Of a DNA stretch of 64,000 nt, positions 33,505 through 45,354 are shown one piece after another. A program made the translations under genes and the position numbers. Origin of the DNA: Lepidodermella squamata (lineage: Eukaryota; Gastrotricha); NCBI GenBank assembly GCA_047495785.1, contig JBLDXI010000020.1, positions 1,984,001 through 2,048,000 of the forward strand, written 5' to 3'. A model generated the notes under the pieces. The model was not told the origin of the DNA. It made no database searches and saw only the letters and a program-made list of their open reading frames with translations. The first letter of the stretch is position 1, and every line of letters begins with the position of its first letter.

Positions 33505-33735
33505 CGATGGTAACTGGTTCGGTAATTTTCGGTATTTTACCCGATTGCCCCAAATTTCTCTGGACTTGCTTAATCCCAGTAACGAGTGACATATTTGATT
33601 TGACATATTCTCGAGATTTTTGTAATTTTTCAAACATTTTTCTGGACACGAGACACAAAATTTGAGATGAGATTCGTCTCTCATTTCAGATTTTCTGAAC
33701 CCTTTTACGTGTATTTTCTTTGCTTGTGTTACTAT
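33505..33735. repeat. MITE-like repeat, GTGTCCC family, partial copy C
   Basis: The segment from GATGGTAACTGG to ATTTTCTTTGCTTG matches the middle of copies A and B (for example CGAGTGACATATTTGATT against CAAGTGACATACTTGATT in B). It lacks both terminal GTGTCCC blocks, so it is a truncated member. Confidence 0.55.
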
Positions 33736-33998
33736 TTTTTTCCCATTTTTGGACAACTTTATCATGAGAAAGGTCCTGGGGAGTGGAGCCCAGCAAAGTA
33801 ATAGTCTAGGTCCACTGTTATTGGGCTGTTATGGGTAATACCCCGCAACCTGAAACCTTTCGTGAAGTTCTGTGTCTAATTCCAGGCTGTCAGTCCTAGA
33901 ACTAGACTCTGGGAATATGAAATGACTACGTAGCATTCCCGAAAACAAACTGGACATTGTGGAAGAATTGATTTCAGTTTATTTATAAAATGACATAA

Positions 33999-36900
33999 TC
34001 AAACTACCGTGTTTAAATATCCAAGAATGGGATAAATGTTCGCCATTAATTGATTAAAATGCTGCAGGACTAGATATTTTATGTTTTCCAGGTTCAGCAT
34101 ATATTCGACTTTTCTAGTAACTGCATTGCTCTCGATGGACAGGATGAACAATCGCCTGGCCAAGTTTTGACTTTGAACCAACGCATCGTGGAAATGCTGA
34201 GTGTCTACAACTTTGGAGGACGTTATGAAAATTGAAACAGCAACAGTGCCGATGCGATGCCCAGAAGTAGGACTGAAAGCCTTCAGATCTGAAATGCGAG
34301 CTATTCCATTGGTCAAATTAGCCGATCCGCCTAGATACAGCATTGATTGAAGGGTCTGGTTCAAGCTGATGGCAATGTTAGATGAAGAAAGTGGTGTCGC
34401 GTGATAGCCTGCACTTCGACCTCCAAAGACAATGAAGCCAACTTGGACCTGGGTGGGCGAGATCAAGAGTTGGGAAACAACTGATCGAAGGTAGGCCTTG
34501 AGCTTAGCAACTTGGATTATTGGCACGGATAAAGATACGTCGATGAGAAAGTAGATATCCAGCAACCGGTTGACAACTGTTGACAAAATTTGCAAAACAC
34601 ATACTCATTAACAAGATGGTTAGGTTGCTATGTTTTACCAAGTTCAACTGATTTTAATTGCGTTGAAAAATCACCCTGAAAAATCCACCCTATACAGGGT
34701 GTCCCAAACGTTGCGCAACTATTTTTTATTTTGCAACTATTTGTAGGAAATTCAACTACCGGGAGAATATTCAACCTTTTATCTGCGGTTTAACGAAAGA
34801 AATTAAAAATTTACCGGAGAAAACCCGGAAACCCCCAATGGTAAGCCAATGATAACTGGTTCAGTAAATTTTGTTATTTTACTCGGTTTGACCAATTTTC
34901 TCCGGACTTTAATAATCCCCATAACAAGTGACATACTTGATTACTATGCTCGTCTATTTTCTTTGCTTGCTTTACTTATGGGACACGCTGTATTAGTGTA
35001 ATCAGAGTTATTCAACAAAGCTAACTAGGGCTATCCTTATTCCTGATATATCCTAAAATGCGACAAAATTAGAGTTCCTGGTCTTTTAGAATAGACAAAA
35101 ACACAGGTTCAATTCAGAACCGTGACATGACTTATCGATGATTATTTACCTTCAAATTGACAATCCACATTGCAACCGTCACCATTAATCGAGTTACCAT
35201 CATCGCATTGTTCTCCTGATAGAGGCTCCAGAACGCCATTGCCGCATTGCCTGCTTGATGACGTGGCTGGGATAGACGCAGTTGTATTCTGTATGACAAA
35301 TGTCGTCGATACTGAATTAGAAGTGGCTGTTGATGTTGTTATCGAGGACGACACTGATGTAGTGCTAGTTGATTGAACTTTCGTAGATTCTGAAGTTGTC
35401 TGGGGTGTTTGCGTTGTCGAAGTTGGTGACGTGGTGGACGTAGAACTCGAAGTCGAGACTGAAGTGCTAGATGAAGTCTGAATTGAAGTTGTGCTCGTTG
35501 GAGCAGCTGTAGGCAGTTCCGTAGTTATAGTAGTTGTCGTGGTTGAAGGGGAGGTTGTCGTAGTACTCGTAGTACTGCTGGACGTTGACGTTGAGACAGA
35601 AGTGCTAGATGAAGTTGTGCTTGTTGGAGCAGTTGTTGTGGTTGTAGTAGTAGTAGATGTGGTGGAAGGCGTGGTTGTAGTAGTAGTCGAAGTTGAGCTG
35701 GTGCTTGTGGTTATCACACTCCCACTAGTTGCAGCCCTCTGACATGCGTATCCATTGTTCCAATTCGACCCATCGCCACTGTTTGTCGACGTCCAGCCGG
35801 TTGTTGAAGAAATCCCATCCTGCACCCCATGAAGTACGCCAGTATCTTTCTGAAGTCGAAACGCAGTATCAGCTGCTCGCGGCATGCCCGCTCCGATGTC
35901 GAGCGCGTCCGACGTTGAAACGTAACTCCCGTCATCCTCCCATCGCCAACCTTGCGCTGTCTTACTAAGCCCTATCCACATGTTAGCTGGGATAGCCAAC
36001 ATAGCCGTTCTAGCTAAAATTAGCGTTGCTTCGTCACGCGGTGTCCAAACGTAAGCACCTAATGTCGAGCAGGCAGACACTGCTGCTGAAAAATTGACCA
36101 AACTGCCAGTGAAGTAATACAAGCATTTGTCCAAAAACTGCCTCCAAGACGTGCTAGGGCAGTCCAAACAGGCCATTGAAAACTCGCAAATGTAGTAATT
36201 TACAGCGGCGAAATCGCTGCCCGGGACAACAGTCCACTGCCCGCCGGACCTAGCAAGACTCGCGATGAATTGCGTCGAGGCTGGAACAGATTGCCAGTAA
36301 AGCCATGATGCTGAAGACTGAACCTGGACGAACGGCCCTATTGGTGGTAGGTAGGTTGGCATGAAGACACCAGTTCGATCCACAGTTATCGGGCTGTTGT
36401 CGAAAAATCGCCAAATCCCGTCTGAATCTGTTACGTAATTCTGCGTCACGTTCCAGACGGAACTCGCGGTTCCAGCGCTACGTCTCGCCCAATCTTGGAT
36501 GCCGAAGAAATAAGATCGAATTACATCCACGCCAGGCAGCGACATGACATAGGCCAACTCGTCTGAGCTGTTTGGAACGAAAAGATGGGCCCCGTTAACT
36601 GAACATGTCTTGGCGGCATTCAAATAATCAGACGTAGTGCTAGATTTGACAATTTGAGCGATAATAATTGAAATTTCGGGAAAATTATCTTACGTCGAAA
36701 TTAAGTAGCAGCTGTCGTAGCAGGCGCTGTAGGTGTATCCAGCCACGGGGCAAGCCGCTGAGTGGAATAGGAAAACAAGTGTAAATAATGACTCTGAAAG
36801 GAGCCAAGTGAATTTCCCGATTCGAAAACTTGGGTTTTTTTGGAATTCATTTTATGCCTTTAGATGAATTCAAGCCTTTTGGAGATTTCGCTTGCAGATT

Positions 36901-37363
36901 CCTCAAGATAGCACCTTGGAATTCTAAGTCGTTTGCGAGAAGCTTTTTAGTCGACCGAATTTTACTGAGGTAACTCAGGCTTAGCCAGACTGTTCATCAT
37001 CATGAAATATTAGTTCGTTCAACCAATTACCAAGGTTTGGCCAATTGAACAAGGTTGAATTTGAATTTGAACATTTTGGGCATGAGAGTAGAACAGCTCA
37101 CGGGTGACTTTAAAAAGCTCTTTTCCAGCCAATTTTACCCTACACCTTTGTATGATGTTGGTGCCATATAACTAAGATTTCTTTTTTTTTTTAACTTACG
37201 CGTTGCACTGCAGTTGTAATTGACGCATCCCGATGCCACAAATTCCTGAAAATTACAGATAATGTTTCCAGATAGGTATAAGGTACTGATTCTTAGGTCA
37301 TACCAAGTCTGAGAAGGCGAAAAAAATCCAGTAAACTAATGCCGGGTAATTTGCTGCGGGCAT
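33999..37363 (-). CDS. Secreted C-type lectin / mucin / DUF4215 / VWA protein
   Basis: Five exons: 37363-37304, 37245-37200, 36757-36694, 36639-35150, 34576-33999. Phases agree and give 745 aa. A hydrophobic start (ALVYWIFFAFSDL) is a likely signal peptide. Two C-type lectin-like domains follow: CPVAGYTYSACYDSC...AAKTCSVNGAHLFVP up to YYICEFS, then CPSTSWRQFLDKCLYYF...WIGLSKTAQGWRWEDDGS up to NWNNGYAC. Neither shows a clear EPN or QPD calcium motif. Next are about 140 Thr/Ser-rich residues (mucin-like), a DUF4215 repeat (CGNGVLEP...QCDDGNSINGDGCN) and a von Willebrand A domain with MIDAS core DVSLS in DIYFLIDVSLSV. It is probably secreted, for adhesion or immune recognition. A broken tandem copy lies downstream. 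Confidence 0.8.
34691..34995. repeat. MITE-like repeat, GTGTCCC family, copy B
   Basis: It runs from TATACAGGGTGTCCC to GGGACACGCTGTATTA, with inverted termini shared with copy A. The internal ATTTACCGGAGAAAACCC and AACTGGTTCAGTAAATTTTG match copies A and C. It lies inside the last intron of the lectin/VWA gene. Confidence 0.7.
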
Positions 37364-38142
37364 TTTTAGTTGTATAATTTTTTATAATTTCACTGAACAG
37401 GACTGATTTTTCGCTTTTTCGATTGCGTTTCGCACTCGTTGTACGTTACACACGCGCGGCTGTCGGAGTCGAAAGTGTGACCCTGCTCGTAGCATGACAA
37501 CGCAACTGTTATGAAAGCTAGTTCAGAATATTTTTCAACCATCCGCGATCTGACAGCGTGGACCTATGCATATTTTAAATATTTCAGGCATTGTTTGTTA
37601 ACATATCAGGAACTATTTATCAATAGATATAAAGCTTTTATCGCCAGCAAAACAACTATTAGCTAATGAATTAGATATTACTGATGTTGAACTCGTGACA
37701 GACTGAATACTATACAACTCTTTCGGCGTGAGTAAAATCGAAGCTGGAAGATTGATTGATCTCGTAATCCTATTTTTATGAATTTGTTAGAATGACTCAT
37801 ATCCATTAGCTCGTTCAGTCCTAGCTTCAGTGAAATCAAACTTTCAAACTGTCAGCAACAAGGTCAATAAGAATATAATATTGAACCCAAAATGTATCGA
37901 ATCGACATAAATTGTCTTATTCAGTCCTTGAAAGTTATCCCTTCCCTCGCTTTTTTTAATAAATTTACTCCAATCAATGGGTACATAATTGTTATCCCAG
38001 CGGTGAAGGTGACAATTAAATCAAGGTATGAGCTGTTAATAACAATAACCTCGCTCTTTTTCTGAAGCAATCGATATCCTATTGCAAGGTGCGTGACGAA
38101 GAAAAACGTCATGAAATTAAAATGACGCAAAATTTCGCTTAT
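37364..38142. other. Spacer between lectin and NR2 genes
   Basis: It holds the 5' flank of the lectin gene, which is similar to the 33060-33480 flank of the broken copy (for example GGACCTATGCATATTT and GCCAGCAAAACAACTATTAGC in both). The duplicated unit therefore includes promoter sequence. No gene recognised. Confidence 0.5.
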
Positions 38143-39789
38143 TTATGTCTTCGAATCTGGATCATCTGCTTTAGGTGGGCTGTTGACTCGAGCGTAGACG
38201 CGACCTTTCGCTGCAAGATCGGGCTTTCGAGCTTTTACCTCGGCGAAAGTGTCCTTGCGGCGGTCTGTTGATGAGATGATGAAAGTCAAAACCTGGGATA
38301 ATTGACTGACGCGACTCTCGACGCAGCTCGGCTCGTTCGGATATTGCTGAGATAAGTAGAGCAGGTGAATTTTTCGAAGCTTATCGCCAATTTCCTGAAC
38401 AACTTCAGTGTTTTTTAGGTTGGGGTGATCTGAAACAATTTGAATTTAATTTAAAAAACTCGCATTTAAAATTGAGGGTCCAGATTTGAATTTTTTTTTT
38501 AAATTTCATGAGCTCACTTCGGAAAACTAGGAGAGCCATCAGGAGGCAATATTCAGCGTTCGAAGGGTCCCATTTATTCAGCATTTTATTGACGTCTTCA
38601 GTTTCACGCTGCATGAACTAAAAAAAATGAAAATTTCAATTTTCAAAAATTTATGAATTTTTAATAAATTGCGCTTACGGAATATTCTGGAAAATGGCGC
38701 ATGAAAGCTTGCGCGTTAACGTTGTTCATACTCATCGGATGTACGGTGTGGCGATTTTGAACGACTGACATGGCACTGCCGCATTGGCCGACCAAAATGC
38801 TGCGATCACTGATATCAAGCCGGTCCAAGTCTGGTACAGCGTCTTGCATGAAGCAACTCGACACATTTCTAACAACTTGTTCGTGATGCTTTATGCCGTT
38901 TATCCAAGCCCTCTCGTCCGTACTAAAATCGAGAATTTCGGTTTTCAATGGAAGCTAAAAAATGATAAAAAGATAGTAATGAAACCACAATAATAATAAA
39001 AAATATTCACAATTTTCAGAATAATTCATAATTTTAGGCAAAGTTTCAAAAAATTAATGGATGGCTAATTAAAAAAGTTTAAAGTCATGTCATCAGAAAA
39101 TTTTATCAGAATCCGTCATCTTATGGTCATCTTGATAATTCTGGAAAATTTCAAAACTTCAAATTCGAAAAAATTATTAAAATTTTCAAACTGCAGAATA
39201 ATAACCTTTTCCATTTTTGAATTGAAATTCCTCCCGGCCGCGGTCACGAGTCTTAAAAAATCCTCATTTGACACCATTTGATGATCAATCGGGCTAGCCA
39301 AAGGTGCTCGTATCAAGCTCGTCGAGCTCAGCGAAGAAGATGATACCCTAGCGGCAGGGCTAATTAAGCCTTCAGTTGAACTACTCGGCTCCGCATTGGT
39401 CGAAATAGTCGCTGTTTTCTTCAGTTTTCGACCAAGATGTCGCATTCCAACAGCCAGGCATTTATCGAGTCGACAACGGGGGCAAACCAGGCGCCAAACC
39501 GTGCCTGAACTAGTCAGAACAGCCCGATCTTTCGAACATGGGCAATCGCGCTGGCCTGATAAACACTGAAGTGCTTCAATTTGGCTGCGATTTCGTTGAA
39601 AAAATTTCTGAAATTTTTTTATTAATTTTTTAATAATTTTAGACATTTAATTTTTACCTTGCAAGCTTCACAGGCCTGAACGCCGCATCGAATGCGGTTG
39701 TCGGTGATCTGATTGCAAACTTTGCAAAGTTGCATCTTTTTACCACTTGGATCGGTGCTGTCTTGAATTTGGCCTCTATCTTCGGTCAT
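38143..39789 (-). CDS. Nuclear receptor NR2, complete
   Basis: Exons 39789-39658, 39607-39206, 38954-38679, 38617-38518, 38429-38143 give 398 aa. The DNA-binding domain starts at LCKVCNQ, has P-box CEACKKFFQRN, then CLSGQRDC and the long second finger with AVLTSSGTVWRLVCPRCRLDKCLAVGM. The short hinge is Ser-rich. The ligand domain carries LPLKTEI, DLDRLDISDRSILV, NAQAFMRHFPEYS and NKWDPSNAEYCLLMALLVFR. The splice sites after CEACK, FPEYS and VFR match those of NR3, so both come from one ancestral gene. The intron between CK and VC present in NR1, NR3 and NR4 is missing. Presumed nuclear ligand-regulated or orphan transcription factor. Confidence 0.85.
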
Positions 39790-40822
39790 TTTCAAAAAAT
39801 TCGAAATTGTAATGCACTGTCTTGAATTGAAACGTAATTGGCTTCAGTCGCGCTTCATACTGTCCCCAGTCACAGTTGACATGCTGTAAAATGAAACCTG
39901 GCTTAATTCGACCACAACAACTTGTCTCTATCAATTAGAATCGATGAATCAAGCGTCCATAAAATGTCACGCGAGTCCTGATGTGTCTCAGCTAATCATT
40001 TGATCCCTAGAATGGCGAGGACATTTTATGCGCCTAGACAACGCCACTGATGCGTAACGCGTATAGGTGACAACAAATTAACCCGAATTTTACACTAATA
40101 AACAAAGTCATCGCAAATAAAAATGTCCTCAAAAATCGCAAGTTTTCATGAATTTTGCGCGGGCACCAATTTGACCTCATTGTGGACAATGCAAAATGCG
40201 CTCTCGATTGCGACTCTAAAATGTGGTCACCATGGTGATCTTTGAAAGTTATTGCTTTAGACCTCACAGTGCGATTTCGATGCTCAGATTTTCACTGAAA
40301 TTATTGTCCTCCTTTCATTCATCGTTTTCCCCATAATAACGTCCTCGTAGCTGGATTAATATTGGGTATTTAGTCCGTTCTAAAGACAGTCCCTCGAGTA
40401 GACGTTTTACCTTGACTTAATTAGGCGGAAATGTCTACGCTATATCAAAATTTATTAGTCGTGACCGAATTACGCACGAGAAACGAAAATCCGCCGTAAA
40501 CAAATTAGTCGATTTTTCGAGGCTCAAAATGTTTATTTTTATATCTCCATAATCGCTGAGCAACAACAATGAGCAAGAGAAGCAAAATATCAAACAGATC
40601 GATGATAATAAGAGGAAAGAATTCCGAATCAATCTCTAAAACTATCCTGACAACGTATATCTTCTTATATCACAATTTATAAGGACAATAAGTATCTTTT
40701 ATTTCAGGCTAATTCTATGCAAAGTTAAGGATTTCTATTTTTCTCACCGCTCATTCATCTTTTTGATAATAAAATATACAGATATTTACGATGGGACAGT
40801 CAAGGGCTTGAAAGGGTTCCGA

Positions 40823-43800
40823 TCACCTGGTCATCGCAGAGCCAGGAGATGGCGGCGGCGGTGATCGGTTTTTGTTGCTATTTGTCGAAAAATCGTAAGG
40901 ATGGCAAGTCGGGTTGGTCGCATTTTGAGTAGTATCGGCGACGCTCGACTCGCTGTTCGAGCTAATATTCAACGTATCGCTGCTGCTGTTGCTCCGGTTC
41001 ATGCCCTGACTAGCCCCGTTTGAGTAAACAGTATTATACAACTTATTGCCAACGCCCATTTGTAGAAGGTCCGGTCGCCGTGATCGCAGTGACTCGAATG
41101 ATTCTAGCCGATTTGGGACAGTTGACCGAATTATGTCGGCAACTTGAGATAATTGACGCATTCGAGCTTCGGCAGCTGTTGGATCGTTCGGATACTGCTG
41201 ATTAACCACGGAGTGATGAACAGTGCCCAGTTGCGAAACTATGTCCTGAACTTGAGCGGGATTCGAAAGACCTGGTGCGTCTGAAAACATAAAATTTTCA
41301 ATTGAAAATAAAAAAAATCCAGCTTAAAACAATTTTCAAGATTTTGAAAGGGTAACTTTGGGCACATCAGCTTTGCATGCGAATAGCTTTAAAAAACCGT
41401 ACAGTGAAAGCACAGGGTTTGTTGTTTGAAAGATTTCTATCTTTCGAATTTCCCAAGTCCCAAGGCGATTGAAGCAATTCTCGATTTTTTTTCAATTTTT
41501 GGCGAGACAACTCAAATCCCTCATATCGTCAAAACAATAGATTATTTCGGGTATTCGCATGAAGTTCAGGTGAAAATCGGGTAACCTTGGTTACCAACGC
41601 GGCTTCGAAATCGATTTTCTCAATTTATTTGAAATTAGTTTACTTGATGATCCGCCACCTACTGCTCAAAATTTTTCCGAAATTTGACCCAAGGGTCAAT
41701 AAAAACTAAAAATATGCCAATGCGTATGCAAATGAGCAGCCCAATTTACCTAATAATTGTTTACAAATAGGTATGTTCCATCGCCAAAAATCAGGTAAGA
41801 ATCGAAATATCAGAGATATTCGCAACAAAAATCGGGAATCCCCGTAAGGTTAGGGTTTAGGGATAGGTTTAGTGTTAGAATTGGAATTTTGTTTAAAATA
41901 TCAGAAATTTCTGAATTAACACTCATTTTTAAACCCAAAAAACTTTGTTTTGTGCAAAATTAAGCCAATTCTAAAAGAATTAAAAAGGCCACATCGCTTA
42001 CTTTGATACAACAGCATCGCCATCAGCAAGCTGTATTCGGCTGGAGAAGGGTTCCAAGCGTTCAGAGTTTGGTTGATAGCCGCCGATTCAGGAGCAGAAT
42101 ACTAAAACAAAAATATTCAATAAATTAGTCACAATAGTGATAACACTGAATTTGTTTGATAAAATGTGTAATTTTGTAGCGTGCTTACTGAGAATTCAGG
42201 GAATAATCGTAAAAAATTGGTGGCATTAAGTGAATTCATGCCGAATGGCGCCGGTGCCTGAAGATTTTGCGCGACCGACAGCGGCGATATCGCCTTAGAG
42301 TAAAGAAGGCACCGGTCTTCGGCGCTCAGCTGTTCGAAGCCTGGCAGCTGATGGGCAAAGTTCATCACCGATCGTGAGACCTCGGTATAATGACGCATCG
42401 TATCCTGCCAGGCCTTAGTTTCGTTTGTAAATGAAGCTATATTCGCTCGAAGAGGTAGCTTCAAAAACAAATTATTTAGTGATTTGTTCAAATTTAAACG
42501 ATTTTAGGGTGTTTGAAATGATGGATGATAGGTAGCAAAAACGTTTCATTACCGATTCATAGCGTTGTGAAAGCTCGCGAGCCGCGTGAACAGTGAGATT
42601 CAGCATTTCTTCCTGTCTAGCTCCTTCCAGTGTCATCGGGCTTTTCGGCGTCATTGTTAAAGGCGTTAAAGGCACCGCCGGACCTTGCTGCATCATCGCC
42701 GCCAGCCAGGCTGGGTTCGGCGGCGGCGGCGCCATCGCAACGGGCCGAATCGGTGGTTTACTCGCCAAATCCAGCGGCGTCGGCGGTCCGGCGGCAAGAT
42801 TCGAACCAGACATTTCATTCGACGCTAATAGGCCACTCGAGCCAGCCGCCATGGCCCGCAACAGGTTTTGATGGGCCGGGGTAAGCTGCGCGAAACTCAA
42901 CCCCATCGGCAGCGAGTCCGGGCTGTTTTTGTTCCGGCTACCCGGCCGGCTACCGGGTTTCTTCACATCGGCCGGCGATCGGCGGCTATCACTGCTTTCA
43001 TTCAAGTTACGAGGCGAACTCGACGACGATCGAGTTGTCGAGTCGAAGGAGTCGATATTGCTCGTTGACGGTTGGTCGTTGCTCGAGGCCGATCGGTTCA
43101 GGTTCAAATGCTTTGATTGGTTCGATGATTTCACACTCGCAGATCCAGCTAGGGGTGATTTACTCGTTTTGCGGCCGAGAACTCGCATGCCGACCGCGAG
43201 ACATTTAGTCAGGCGGCATCTAGGGCAAACCAGCCGCCAAACGGTTCCTGAACTCGTCAGGGCAGCTCGGTCGTCCGATAACGGACAGTCGAATGTCCCG
43301 GACACGCATCGCAAGCCATCGGCATTTTCGCGATTTCGTTGAAAAAATTTCTGAGAAAAAAATATAATTAATTTTGCGAAAAATTAATCAATTTTGTATT
43401 GTTCTTGGAACTTGAATTTTGAACACTCTAGGTTGTCTTACGACTGTAACTAATTAGGTATGTCCCCATGTTCCCTTCGAGAATAGGACAGCCTAGAGAA
43501 CACCCAAGCGAAAAATTGCATTAAGAATTGAATTTGGGCAAAATGTTCCGAATGACTCGTTTCGGTCAGTAATTAACAGGGACCTAGTAGGGAAATTATA
43601 GAGGTATACCTTGCAAGCTTCGCATGCCAAAACGCCACATCGGATGCGATTCACGGTAGGCTGATTGCAAACCTATAAATCGTTAGATGAAATAAATTGA
43701 ATAAAAAATGAAATAACTGGTTCATACTTTGCAAAAGACAAGCTCGAAGTTCGACGGTGTTGACGTTTGATTGACCATTATTTTATTGCTAGTAGCACCA

Positions 43801-43856
43801 GAGTCTGAATTCGCTTCGACTGTTTCACTTTTTTCTTCTTGATCGACACCAGTCAT
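40823..43856 (-). CDS. Nuclear receptor NR3, complete, long hinge
   Basis: Exons 43856-43728, 43672-43610, 43350-42553, 42458-42189, 42101-42002, 41280-40823 give 605 aa, the longest of the six. P-box CEACKKFFQRN; finger 2 CVSGTFDC...AALTSSGTVWRLVCPRCRLTKC. A hinge of about 170 residues is rich in Ser, Pro, Arg and Ala with a PPPPNP run. The ligand domain has LPLRANIASF, FAHQLPGFEQLSAEDRCLL (the conserved helix 3-5 signature), NATNFLRLFPEFS and NAWNPSPAEYSLLMAMLLYQ. The C-terminal extension is Ser/Asn-rich and ends in poly-Pro. Long disordered hinge and tail distinguish it from NR2. Confidence 0.85.
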
Positions 43857-44837
43857 GTCACAGAGTCACTTATCGCCGTTATTCACAAAGATAAAAATAG
43901 TCTCCCTAAAAAATCAAAGGCGTTGACGACATTATTCCGCAAGGAAACCCAGCAAAAAATGAGCAAGACATGCTAGTAGTGTTGTGAAACATAATTGCCA
44001 ATTAGACATGGAAGGGCCGTGGCGTCCGTCGTCGTCGCATTCGCGGGTCATGTTGTCCTCGCTTTATTGCTGCAAATGAGTGCAAAAACAAGCCACACGT
44101 GGTAATAATACTACCACTTGTCTGGCTGCAATAAAAAGCAAAGCTCTAAGTGTCCTTTAGTCGCGTTACACAGAAGGTATTCGATTTTAGCGATTAGATG
44201 GGCGAAATAAGAAAATTATCCGGCTAAAAAATGTCGCAAGATAAGAAAATAAATATCGCGACTGAGTTAACAAAAATCCTCCTCAAAACTTAATTAAGAG
44301 GCGTTTTGGCTTGCTTGCGCGTCATTACGACACCATAATTCGATTGGACAGGACTTATCTTTATGATATACGATGAATGTATTAAAACTGCGGGTAGATA
44401 CTGAGTACTACCTTGCCACTTTCAATTAATTCCTAGTAATTGGGCTGATGTCGAAAGCATAAAAAGCGACACATCGAGGGAGAGAATAATGTCCTGAACA
44501 ATTGTCAGTATTTGACCGCGCCGCAAGAATGCACAAGTTAGATGACTCAAACTGGGCGAAATCTAGGCGCTGATACTGAAACAGACACACGATATAGTGA
44601 CAAACTTAATCGAATTTACAGCGAAGGGCAGGCCGAGTTGTCCACTCAACTTTTCACCTGGGTTGATTTTACAGTAAACCGAAGTTTTTCCCCGAAATAT
44701 GAGATTGGGCCAAGAAACTGAACTAGAAAACTGCGGTCAACAAAATAGCTTCAGTGTTCAAAATATTCCGCTATAAACTATAGCCCCCGACAAATCAGTT
44801 GTTGCAGTATGTTTTCAAAGCTTTCTATAAGGACAAG
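43857..44837. other. Intergenic, nothing recognised
   Basis: Probably the NR3 promoter side. No repeats or RNA genes seen. Confidence 0.35.
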
Positions 44838-45354
44838 ATGAGTAGCTTATCTATTGTTTTCGACAAATGCGGCTCGTTAGAAGTGTCTTCTCGCACACAT
44901 CTCGCCGTTCAAAGCAAGTTATCGAGAAAAACAATTAGTTCAAGCTGTTCAAGTCGCCTCCAATTTGACAACACGTCCGTTGGAATGAAGCTTTTTGAGT
45001 TTAATTACGGAGTGTGTGGCTATTTTCAAGGAGAAAAAAGGGTCGTCGCAATGGAAATTCAACAACAAAAAATCGAGAGGTCAGAAGATGATGACAGGTT
45101 AATTTAATTTAACAAATAAGAGAAATTTACCTGATCTTTCGGTTAACAGTATCTATGTGGCGAATAAGACGCTTCCTCTCAAGAATCAAAATTTGGAATC
45201 GATTCGAAAATCGAGAATTAATTTGAGAAAAAGTCACACATTTTATTTTAATATTTCTCACTTTTTGCTAAACGTCGCAGAGTTGTCCCCAGGTTATATC
45301 CGGGTCTATGACATAGCGCGTCCATTGAGTAGCAAGAAACATACCTCATCATAA
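44838..45354 (+). CDS. Doubtful two-exon small gene, unknown
   Basis: A frame from Met 44838 (MSSLSIVFDKCGSL...) can be joined from AG|GTTAAT at 45099/45100 to TTAACAG|TATC at 45150/45151. The phases agree and it reads to TAA at 45354, about 154 aa. The product is Ser/Lys-rich with no domain, signal peptide or relative I recognise. It is the only plus-strand candidate between NR3 and NR4. The donor is weak (GTTAAT), so this may be chance. Confidence 0.25.

Noticed and set aside
35300-35710. CRISPR-like or satellite array in the lectin gene
   Set aside because: The repetition is codon-level Thr/Ser coding sequence in frame with the lectin, with no regular repeat-spacer spacing.
37921-38130. 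69-codon minus-strand hydrophobic frame
   Set aside because: Short and in the 3' flank of NR2, with no relative in the otherwise duplicated region.
41846-41875. Telomere-like GTTAGGGTTTAGGGATAGG tract
   Set aside because: Only two to three imperfect units inside an NR3 intron. It is too short to be an interstitial telomere.
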